Shown here piece by piece: positions 54,645 to 64,000 of a stretch of DNA of 64,000 nt. Each line of letters starts with the position of its first letter. The first letter of the stretch is position 1. Position numbers and translations under genes: made by a program. The stretch comes from Amphiura filiformis (taxonomy: Eukaryota > Echinodermata > Ophiuroidea > Amphilepidida > Amphiuridae), in the NCBI RefSeq assembly GCF_039555335.1, contig NC_092629.1:27738775-27802774 (forward strand), given 5' to 3'. A model generated the notes under the pieces. The model saw only the letters and a list, made by a program, of their open reading frames with translations. It did not search any database and was not told where the DNA came from.

Positions 54645-54737
54645 CTGTTAAGTAAATAAGAATATGCGATATCATCATTACTAATTCCTATTGCATTTGG
54701 TACTGCTGAACTCTATAGGAAAATTGCTTTTAGGTGC

Positions 54738-54852
54738 TTACAAAATATTGTTTCAAATGTTTTACTAAAATTAATAAAAACAAATATTATAATCAAGATT
54801 ATAACCTTTTTGTGTTTAAAATTTAGTAAAACATTAGAAACAATATTTTCAC
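54738..54852. repeat. Small fold-back
   Basis: CAAAATATTGTTTCAAATGT then TTTACTAAAATT pairs with AATTTAGTAAAACATTAGAA then ACAATATTTT. Confidence 0.75.
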
Positions 54853-54868
54853 ACAAACTGTAATCTGT

Positions 54869-55117
54869 GATTTGCTCCCACGAATTGAGTGCCAAGGTTG
54901 TACGTTTGTGGTTTCGAGACCTTCCAATTATTGTTGAGTTGCTGTTCTTTGTTTGAAGACACCTGTACAGTCTGTAGCGTGTCCTTTGTGAATGGGAAAT
55001 AATATATACCACTGCCAATACATGTGTCTTCTAGCAAACAAAGAACATCAACCCAACAGTTGGAACGTCTCGCAACTCCAAACTTGCGACTTTACGCTCA
55101 TTTCGTGGGATCAGGTC
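54869..55117. mobile_element. Fold-back element, about 250 bp
   Basis: TCCCACGAATTGAGTG and TTGCTGTTCTTTGTTTG face inverted CAAACAAAGAACATCAA and CGCTCATTTCGTGGGA, with GGTxTCGAGACCTTCCAA/TTGGAACGTCTCGCAACT between. A diverged single arm is at about 50660-50770. Confidence 0.72.
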
Positions 55118-57739
55118 ACAAACAGCAATTTTCCTGAGGATCCAATTTCAGAAATATCACTAATAAGTATAATAAGTATGACACCAATACTGAAACACTG
55201 AAAATTCTTGACAAATTTTCACTGAAGCAGACCTACCCAATCTTTTTGCTTGGTACCACTCAAAGACTGCTTAATTTTGGTCCAAAAAGATTTCATTCAA
55301 AGAGGACTAAATATAAAGATTTTGGAAACTCTGTAACTGTTTCAACTGGTTATCCAATTGCAATGGGGTTTTCTGCAAAATGTAGCTTTGCAACTCCTTG
55401 CAAATGGAATAAGACCAACTTCAAACTGATTTTGCTTAATCACACCACAAATGTATATAGTATGAAGTTGAAGCATTTTTGAGCAAGAGTTTGCACCCAA
55501 TTTGTGAAAGATGATTTTAAATTTGCAGATTCTCAAAATATATTTTGTGACCGTTAGAATAAGGATCTCAGATTTTAACTAACACACTCTAATGTCAAAA
55601 GTACTGATTTGCATTCCTTCTTTTCTCATTGGCTCAATATGTCCCTCTTTTTAACGCGGCTGTGTACTCAAGACATTGTTTCTTTCGCGAAATTGAGCTT
55701 TTTTGAAATGTATTTACTTTGTTATGTTTTTTATAAATACAAGGAAAGAAAATCCAGATTTGTTAACTCCAACTGCTCTATTTTATGGATTTTATTTCAC
55801 TATTTCACTCGTTTCCGCAATTTAAAAGGAAAGAAAATCTTTGTTGTACCATCGGGGTATACGCGCGCAACAACGCATCACGTTTTGTAGACGCGCAATT
55901 TGTTAACGCACAAATACGCTACGCATACGCAACGCTTAGCTGCATGCGCTGCGCATCTTATGGAAGCACCGCGGAAGCACTGATTTCATAAAAACCTAGC
56001 GGTCAAATGGCTCCGTTTTAGATTTCGCCCAAACTTCTCAAAGGGCTGTGGATTTACCTGATGTTCACGTAATGTAACTTATGTAAGGTAGAAAAACGAG
56101 AACTGCCGCATTCTCCTGTGAGCTTCAATCAAAGTGCAAAATATGACCACTTTAAACTTCAACGGCCTTTATTTCAATGTTCATATTCTCGGTAAAATGA
56201 CGATTTAGGTACACGATAACTCAATGAATATAGCATCTATAGGTAAGCAATTATGCTCATCATAAAAAGCATGATCGACTTAAGAAACGGTTTTCTCATT
56301 TTTTTATATTTTGGTCTATTTCCGATTTTGTGCAAATAGGCGTTTGTGAATTTTTAAAAATTCAATTTGATGCCTTATATGGTCAAAAAAAAAAAAAATA
56401 AGGCCAATATCAAAAAACTAAAACGTTTTTGGAATGGTGTCTCAAGATTAAGAAAAAAACAAAACAACAATTTTTGGAAAGAGTTTTTTTGTTATGATGT
56501 ACCGAACAAAAATTGCCAAAAACTCACTTTTTTGTGATTTTCTTCATAATTGTTGTTTTTACACCAAATCTGTATTTATATTAAGATTCATTGATGTCTT
56601 GCCTTTATAAAAATGTATACTTTTATATGTCTTGCGTTAATAATTACAAAGTTATGGCACTTTTACTACATGAATGTCTGAGAGTACACAGCTGCCTTAA
56701 CCAATCAAAATAGTTCTTAGAGGCCGATGCTCATGAGGTTATCAATGCAGATTGAGATTGAGATTAAGTCAATTTTGGTGGTGCATCACTGGCCATTTTG
56801 ATCGCTGGATACATACCAGTGTGTTGGACAATACTAGTACTCGCATGCCATGTATCATCATTTAAAGTTTGTTTGGCTTATAATTAGTGAAAAAATAAAG
56901 ACACATAACACAGTGTATTAATATAGAATGGCTTACACACAGTTGGGCGCAGGCACTTATGCTAGTTACTCGTTGCGTAATGTGACTGATGCATGCTTAT
57001 GTGAATTTACGCGAGTGCAAGTTGGGACTTTATTGAAGTGCACAGTAACAAAAACCAAATAATTTTCACCAATTATATGCCAAACAAACTTCAGAAACTA
57101 CATTATTTGCACATAATATCACTTGAGGTTTTTGGTGAAGAATGCTGTAGCTGTTTTGTTGTTCTGGAACACTGTACACATGACTTTTTTCATTTGAGTC
57201 CTAATGAGGCAAAATAGATCGACATACTGAGTGTTAGAACTTTCAATTTAAAAGTTTTATCTATTAAAGGTATGTGACTAGATTATGGTCCGATTGTAAG
57301 ACCATGTCTTCTCTACCTCACATTGAGGCCCATCCCAAAACATTCTTATTCCAAGTTCGGAGTTAAATTGTTCCAGCAATCTGGGATTCTAGCAAAAATG
57401 TGTATCATGTGGCCCATAGAACAGTACACAACTTCCGGGGTGGTAACAACAAAGCTGCTGTGTTTTTGTCCATACCATCTAAATGAAATATATTCCAGGC
57501 CTAAACTTTCACTGCAGTACAAGCTTTCCTCTGATTCCAAAATATGCATTGTGATGGGGTCAAGTGGGGTGGGGATAAGGTTGTCAATCTGTCCAAGCAC
57601 CTGTAAACTGCAGTTTTAAGTTCTAATAGATTTTCCAGGGTTCGCAGGTTTTTGCCGCAGGTGAAAAAAACACGGTTTTAACCACTTGGCAAACAGTTTT
57701 TGCCGGCAAAAATGGCAAAAACTAAAAGTGATGAATAGT
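55118..57739. other. No gene recognised
   Basis: AT-rich with a local CG-rich stretch at 55850-55990 (ACGCGCGCAACAACGCATCA). If RAD23 has exons here I could not recognise them. Confidence 0.4.
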
Positions 57740-58850
57740 AGTCCAAAACAGAAATGTTTTGTAGACTCATAACCGGAGCGATCTTACCTTTCCGATGTTG
57801 ATTAAGATACTTCTTGCATCGATCCCGAGATGCGGAAAAAACCAATAGTCATTTTGTCCCACATAAATGAATAAATAACAAAAATCCCCCGATCCCCCGG
57901 TGGACTCACCCAAAAGGTGACGTCGCACCATATGATCGTCCCTTATCCGACTTGGGAACCCCTACTCGGACCAAACTTGTAGGGGGTGGCCGGGGTCCGG
58001 GAATAATCAACATCGGAAAGGTAAGATCGCTCCGGTTATGAGTCTACAAAACATTTCTGTTTTGGACTAGACTCAGTACACCGGACGATCTTACCGTTTC
58101 CGATGTTGATTAAGATACTTCTTGCATCAACATCTGAAAGATCGATCTAGCAAGTAATCGACGGATGGAGGTACAAGATTGGTCAGCATCTGATCAGGGA
58201 TCGGGATCGGGTAACGATGGTTTTCGCGAGGTCAGAAAATATTTTCCCCCAACGGTCGGGAAACAAAAAAGACCACGCGATCACAGATATAAACCTCCTT
58301 ACTTATTAAGTTCGGTGGTTAAGAATAGAGACACTGGTTCTTACCGTGCTGAGTATTCTGTATAGTCTGAAAACCTGGTACCCGTACACCACCGTATTAT
58401 GATCGCCCGAACAATGTCTCTGATTACTAACGTAAACGGAAGTATATCGTAGAGAAGGGCGAAGGTGGCTTCCGGGACACCGCCTGCAAGATCTCCTCAA
58501 GGGACAACCGAACGGCATAGGCTACCCAAGATGATGAGATTGCTCGTGTCGAGTGGGTCGTGGGACGCGAAACCTTCGCGATCGCCCGGACTCCACCAAC
58601 ACCTGGACCAGCCATAGCGACAGCGGCTGGACCGAAATGTGGTCGTGAGTCCCTCGCAAGGCTTGTGTTCGGAAGAAATAGTGCTGCAGCGCCCTATCGG
58701 ACACCCCAGCCTATCTTTGGCTTCAGCCGAACCTTGCACAACCCTGGGGATTGGAGAGGGACGAATGTCGGTATGCACCGCGTCCGTTCGTAGCAGTTGA
58801 GTTGCAGCACCTACACAACAACTAATAATTTTCGCCAATTACGAGCTGAA
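57740..58850. mobile_element. GC-rich mobile element with 65-bp inverted repeats and decayed ORFs
   Basis: AGTCCAAAACAGAAATGTTT and, further in, GGAGCGATCTTACCTTTCCG at the left are perfectly mirrored, ending at 58068. A third, direct copy (CGATCTTACCGTTTCCGATG, then TTGATTAAGATACTTCTTGC) begins at about 58088, followed by GC-rich sequence with a plus-strand frame 58165-58365 (MEVQDWSASDQGSGSGNDGF onward) and other broken frames to 58838. Base composition is unlike the surroundings. The family is not recognised; a DIRS-like or similar element with inverted ends is one possibility, unproven. Confidence 0.65.
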
Positions 58851-59141
58851 CAATGTATAGCCCAAAAAATATAAAAACACTCGCAGAGCTTAGGGTTTTT
58901 GACTGAAGGAAGCTGGGACTTGGGTACAGATGACTTTTTCTATCCCATCTTGAGATGTAATCAATTGTATCAAGCATTAACATTTGCAGTGTTATCGTTT
59001 TTCATTTGTATTTAATGAAAGTACTGGGCATTAATATTCAGGGTACAATAGAAAACTATTGGTACCTATTGGGGGCACTGATAGCGCTATTGGACCAAGT
59101 TAAGACATTGTACATGTTGAGGATAAATCATTGGAAATTGA
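58851..59141. other. No gene recognised
   Basis: AT-rich spacer of about 290 bp; nothing supported. Confidence 0.4.
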
Positions 59142-59563
59142 TACATGTAAAGCTGAATTTATACTCGATCGCTGATCGATTGCGATGAAACACTTCTGGA
59201 AAGTGATGGGCAATCGCCGAATTTTGTGATGCATCGCTCGTCGTTTTGCATTTATACTTATCACAGCGATAGCGATTGCAGAAGACAATTAAAATATTCT
59301 AAATGCCACAAAATACATTTTTAAAACATCAGTTGCTGTCAATAATTATTGCTTTGAATTAATTAGCAAAATAATAAATCCAGTTGCTTGTATATGATTG
59401 GTTGATGCATTCACGTGTCAAGCGATATCGCTGGGAAGTTGAGATTTCTTCAACTTGCAAAAGCGACGTCATTTTTGCCTCAGCGATTTGAATCGATTGA
59501 TCGGCTTGATGCTCTGGAAATGTAAGTAAACACTGAGCATGCGTAAATTCAGCTTTACATGTA
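59142..59563. mobile_element. Inverted-repeat element, 422 bp
   Basis: TACATGTAAAGCTGAATTTA at the left and TAAATTCAGCTTTACATGTA at the right. GCGATxxCGAT-type words (CGATCGCTGATCGATTGCGA, AGCGATAGCGATTGC) fill the interior. Confidence 0.85.
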
Positions 59564-59870
59564 ACATCTGAACTTGTTATTTTATATTTCAGCATACTAC
59601 TTTCTTTGAATGGACATGAGATTGTAATATCGTGTTTTTTTTTCTCAAAATTAATATTCCAAGTTAATTTTACAGTGTATCTCCACACAATTAGATGACA
59701 ATTAATTAAAAGAATCACAAAAGGCAGCCTTTTGAGATATGTGATACGGCCGACGACGTGTTTGACATATGTATCTATATCCATTGATTGGTCCAGCCAA
59801 TAACAGTTTAAACTTGTCAGTTGGATTTTGAACTTACATTTTTCATGTTCTTATATCTTTTCTCTTTCAG

Positions 59871-59984
59871 CTCAAAGCTCTAGGCTATCCAGAAGAGTTA
59901 GTAATACAAGCATATTTCGCATGTGAAAAGAATGAGAATCTGGCAGCTAATTTTCTGTTAACACAAGACCCAGACGACCAGTAG
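59871..59984 (+). CDS. RAD23: RAD23 last coding exon: C-terminal UBA domain
   Basis: Acceptor TTTTCTCTTTCAG precedes CTCAAAGCTC; phase 0; 37 codons and TAG. It reads [20 protein letters not shown] and then [17 protein letters not shown]. Family knowledge: RAD23A/B end with L-K-A-L-G-F-P-E[22 protein letters not shown], the UBA2 domain that binds ubiquitin and stabilises RAD23, a shuttle to the proteasome and partner of XPC in nucleotide excision repair. The G-Y-P loop and the L-A-A-N-F-L-L helix are intact. The preceding exon (ending in phase 0) was not found in the window, so its intron is long or this is a duplicated terminal exon. Confidence 0.88.
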   Translation, partial: LKALGYPEELVIQAYFACEKNENLAANFLLTQDPDDQ

Positions 59985-60938
59985 CATTAGAACAACATGA
60001 TAGTATTTGAACCAATCCTGTACTACAGCGAGCAAGAAACCTCTCCTATCCTTATATGTATGCTATAGGCATCTACACTATTTTGCAAAGACCTATCGCA
60101 CTGGCCGACCGATCTTATAGAAGCACGCCTGCGATGCTACGCAGATTGATCGGCGAATGAGGTGCCGATGTGATGATGATGTGATTCAATTAGCTAATCA
60201 GAACCCGACTTTGTGTTAACGCCATAAACCGCGCCAAATCGGGCAGTGCGAAAGATCTTTGTAAAATCATGGTAAAATGCTGTTACCACAGGGACTCCCA
60301 TTTGCAGGAGAGCATTAATATAAATAGCTCTTCTGGAGCCTTCAAAGAGAGCTGTTTAGAGCATTTATAATAGAATGTAAGGAGAGTGGTTAACCAAGGA
60401 GAGCTAAAAATCACTCTCCTATATCAGATTTATGGAGAGCAGTAGTGGAGAGCAATTGCTCTCGCTCTTCTCAAAAGGCAGTCCCTGTAACCTGCAGCTC
60501 TTGGGCCACTTTGGACATCTGCTTAGAGTTTGTAAGTGGCAAAGTCCTTGTAAAAAGTAGAACATGTACAACATTTCAGTTGATTCAAAAATGGAATTTG
60601 CGAGTTGTGCATAATTCCAGTTATTATATTGCCCCCATAGGTTACATTTCTGTCTGTACACAGACAAAAAATACAAATTGGACAATGTCTTTGTTAAACG
60701 ACCGAATCTGCTAGAACATTATGCACATGAACATTATGTAGTCCTAGGTTTCTGATGGTTAAAAAATCTTTTTTTGATTAAGTGGGGGGGATGAGGCTGT
60801 GGATCACGAAGTTTTCCTTTAAGGTGAAAACAATTTGCTCCTTATTCCAGAATAATACAGAAATAATGTTTTGAATGAAAAAAAATATGATCTTGTTTTC
60901 ATTTTAAAGGTTCATGATATCAAATCCAGTAGTAAAAG
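59985..60938. other. Presumed RAD23 3' UTR and downstream repeats
   Basis: 60110-60215 is a dispersed repeat shared with 21355-21440. 60295-60470 contains repeated GGAGAGC words. 60780-60822 is a solo end of the 25644-type element, inverted. No clear AATAAA was found close to the stop. Confidence 0.45.
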
Positions 60939-61185
60939 CAGGGTTGCCAAACCCGCGATTTGGTAGCCCAATTGGGCGACTTTTGAAGATTTTCCCCGCG
61001 ACTTTTGACAATTTCCTGTCCCATAGAAACCAATGGTTAAGAAAAAATTTGGGCGACTTTTCAACATTGGCTCCCGCAACTTCCGATAGTTTCCTGCCCC
61101 ATAGAAACCAATGGTAAAGAGAAAAATTGGCTGACTTTTCGATTATTTGACCCACGATTCGGGCTGAAATCTTTTGGCAACCCTG
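60939..61185. mobile_element. Inverted-repeat element, 247 bp, with internal direct repeat
   Basis: The ends CAGGGTTGCCAAA and TTTTGGCAACCCTG pair. Inside, CCATAGAAACCAATGGT is present twice (about 61020 and 61102), each with TTTCCTGxCC before it. Confidence 0.78.
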
Positions 61186-61646
61186 AGTAAAAGATGGTAT
61201 ATTTACTCAAGTTTTCATTGACGTTTCTATGATTATCTTGATAATGATCTTGCTAAACACAATATACTTCTATTGTGCTTGTACTACATATAATGCTACA
61301 TATGTACCAGTCTCAGCTGGATAGTCCTTATAGTTACTTGGCAAATTAACTTTGCATAATTGGGCGTATGTAATTTACATCCTTGCTAACTCCGGCCTTG
61401 GAGTTCGCAGATCCAAACGCTGCCAATTGCAACAAAGTGGTCAATTACGAAAAATGTGATAATTGTGGAAAAAAAAAAAAATCTTTGAAGACACAGTCAG
61501 GTTTCTTGCACTTTTAAATGGTCTATGCTTGCACCCTGAGGTAGCCATGGCAAACCACAATTATAACAAGAGCACCAATGGCGCTGTGGCTCTGTGCTTT
61601 TTGGTGACAGCGAATGTCGAATTATAAAAATTCCTTGACCTGTGGC

Positions 61647-62081
61647 AATATGTGACGTGTCATGTCAAAAGGAGACACTTTCGGGCAGGTTATCAATTTA
61701 GAGGTTTTACATATCTGAAATAAAGAGATATTTTGCTGCACAATGCCGTTTTCCCCAATGAAATCGGACATTCCTAAGCGAAGATATTGAGTTCGTAAGT
61801 TATGGTATTATAAAATTGGTAATTGAGATATCAGCCTTTAAAAGTATTATTGACAATGTTGAGAGTAGTAATTACTTTGGAAAATGTCTCAAAAAATACA
61901 AGATACAACGGAAGTTATATTCCGGTCTGAAACTATCAGACAATATTTTTAACATTAATAACATCATAAATTCGCAACAAACCCAAATTGTGAAAAAATG
62001 ACCCCGGGCAGATTTTTGGCTATTTCTCCATTTATGATCCTGCCCAAAAGTGTCTCCTTTTGACATGACACGTCACATATT
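61647..62081. mobile_element. Inverted-repeat element, 435 bp, about 40-bp ends
   Basis: AATATGTGACGTGTCATGTC then AAAAGGAGACACTTTCGGGC at the left is mirrored at the right with one or two mismatches. The interior open frame on the plus strand (61816-62001) has no recognisable product. Confidence 0.87.
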
Positions 62082-63239
62082 TGACAGTAGTAGATTAGAG
62101 TAATATTGGCAATGTTTAGGCTCACAGCAGCTGACAGGCGTATCCCATCATGCTTTGTGGTACCATAATCAGGGGTAAATGATTTGCGCGAAAAAATTAG
62201 CCAATTGCGCTGAAAAACGTAGCAAATTGAACAGAAATGCGTGAAAAAAACGGCCAATTGCTGCAGAACTTTTGCACATAAAAGACACATGAAGAAAAAA
62301 AAACATGTCAAAATATGAAATTATATACCGTGTCATGCAGATTATATTGTTTAGCATGATATCTAAATCACACAATTTGTGGCAAGTTTTGATCATTGTA
62401 GGCATTTTGGTGGCCATTTTGAAAAGTGCCCTCTATCTGGAGTTTCCTACCATTTGAGCATTTAACACTTTTTACATGCTTCAAAGTATAAAAAAACACT
62501 TTCAAATCATATTCCCAGTGATTTGGTCACAGAATGCATGATCGGATACTCTTCAGCTGCTGTGGGTTAGGACGTGGAAAACAAATTGATTGTTTGGTTA
62601 GGGTTCGTTGACTGTCCGCAGCTCAGACCCCCCTTTGTGAGGCTTTTTGAGGTCAAAACAAGGCTCTTACATTTAAATTGGAGATATTTTTAATGTGAAA
62701 CGTGAAATATCTGTATCCCTGTAAAACCCTTAAAGAGATTTTAACCTCCATGACAAGGCAAAAGTTCACAAGTCTGCATTAAACTAGCTTGACATGTGAT
62801 TTCTAATAATTTGTGTGGAATGGGTGTGTTCTTAATACCCAGGGTCTAAAAGACCATGCTCCATATTTATACACAGGCTTAGTTGAACTTTGTATGTGGT
62901 CATTGTAATGCGAGAGGTCAGAGTTCAAAATGTTCCCATTTGGGTTTTTTTTATTATAATACTAAAATGAGCTCAGTGTTTTGTTTGCATCATAAAATGA
63001 TACATTAAATGTGTAAATTCATTTGCTGTTAAGATATAGGGTGAAATTTTTGCAGGGGTTAATTTTTGCACTTTTCTTGGTTGAACAGGCAGCAGCAAAT
63101 TTTTAACACCGCAAAAATATTTATTACACACTGGTACTGAATGTGAATAAATTTGGAAATCGCGAAAAATCAATCCAGCGAAAATATCCCACTTTACACA
63201 CAAGACAAATTTTTAACACCGCAAAAATATCTGTTTAGC
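62082..63239. other. No gene recognised; one degenerate repeat near 63035-63235
   Basis: TTTTTAACACCGCAAAAATAT occurs at about 63099 and 63208, suggesting a small repeat. Otherwise featureless. Confidence 0.4.
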
Positions 63240-63985
63240 TAGAAGAGATTAGACCGAAACAGGGAGTGTGAATTTCAAATGGAATCACCCATTCAGTGTC
63301 GTCTGCTCCAAATTGGGCTAGTCCAGTTGAAATCCATACACCCCCTATGGAAGACATAACCTTAATCTTCCACACAGGGGTTGTAGACTGCAAATGGAGT
63401 AACCCATTCAGGTTACCCCAAATGAAATTCACACCCGCTGTGTGGAAGATTAAGGTCATGTCTTGGAGGGGTCCATCTTTTGGTCTAATCTGTTTGGTTT
63501 TATAACCACACATTGAGCTATTCCAGTTGAAATCCACACATCGTATGGAAGACGTGTCCTTAATCTCCCACACATGGGGTTTTGAATTTCAAATGGGGTT
63601 GCCCAAATTGGGTGACTCTATTTGAAATCTACAGTACACCCCTTGTGTAGGAGCTGGCTTCCCTAGTAAAAAATGCAGTATCCGTAAATTAAAAACATTT
63701 TTCAATCTCTTGGCTCTCAAAATCAAGTTGAACTGCCTTTTCACTTGCAAATTAGTTTTTGTAATCCAAAGTACATGTACCCACTGGTAATCAATATAAG
63801 CAGATACAGTAATTTTAGGTAGAAAGGCAGAGGGAAGCTTGCAGCATGTTTAAAGTCCATGCCATTCCAGTTGAAATCTATGCACCCCCTGTGGAAGACA
63901 TGACCTTAATCTTCCACACATGTGAATTTCAAAAAAGGTTACTTAAATGAGTGACTCCGTTTTGGATTCACACTTCCTGTGTAGG
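63240..63985. repeat. Array of inverted GTTGAAATCCA/TTCAAATGG modules
   Basis: CCAGTTGAAATCCATACACC, CTATGGAAGACATxACCTTA, ATCTTCCACACAGGGG and GTGAATTTCAAATGGAATCA occur repeatedly in both orientations over about 750 bp. Successive fold-backs produce overlapping open frames on both strands that are not genes. The array continues past the window's right edge. Confidence 0.88.
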
Positions 63986-64000
63986 AGATTAGGTTCATAT

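Overview
This window is nuclear DNA from a metazoan, most likely a marine invertebrate deuterostome (echinoderm- or hemichordate-like). The evidence is AT-rich sequence, genes split into short GT-AG exons, filamin-type and titin-type domains shuffled with death-fold domains, a tRNA-derived SINE, TTAGGG-like satellite DNA and dense miniature inverted-repeat elements. No base-level feature fixes the species. Real coding sequence is a small fraction of the window.

The main gene is on the minus strand from about 23.46 kb to the left edge and runs on beyond base 1. I assembled 20 coding exons (about 923 codons) whose splice phases all agree. The order is CARD-like death fold, two filamin-type calponin-homology (CH) segments, fibronectin III (FN3), a second CARD-like fold, basic/proline linker, an unassigned alpha/beta-looking domain (residues about 599-721), a titin-type FN3 split over two exons, and then tiny phase 1-1 exons (30-69 nt) coding Lys/Pro/Thr-rich modules. 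I know of no named protein with this layout. An actin-anchored, death-fold scaffold or sensor is my inference. The second CARD carries two compensating single-base shifts and an in-frame stop.

A second minus-strand gene lies at 46.71-34.25 kb. It has four exons coding a complete haloacid dehalogenase (HAD) phosphatase of about 380 residues with a probable mitochondrial targeting peptide. At 54.64-54.48 kb (minus) there is a probable last exon of an unidentified gene with a YDPMNPEDYD motif. At 59.87-59.98 kb (plus) there is the last coding exon of RAD23, the C-terminal UBA domain; its upstream exons were not found.

The rest is repeats. At 1-14 kb, duplicated blocks spread the small exons. 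At 2.6-3.7 kb there is a TACTTTAA-rich satellite. At 20.1-20.7 kb a SINE is split by a 331-bp element. At 25.5-26.6 kb four inverted-repeat elements stand in a row. At 28.5-29.7 kb there is a telomere-like minisatellite. At 35.3-37.3 kb there is a tandem duplication in an intron. At 38.6-42.1 kb there are elements with terminal inverted repeats. At 47.5-48.9 kb three elements are nested, with a TA target duplication. At 57.7-58.9 kb there is a GC-rich element. At 63.2-64 kb there is an inverted-repeat family array.
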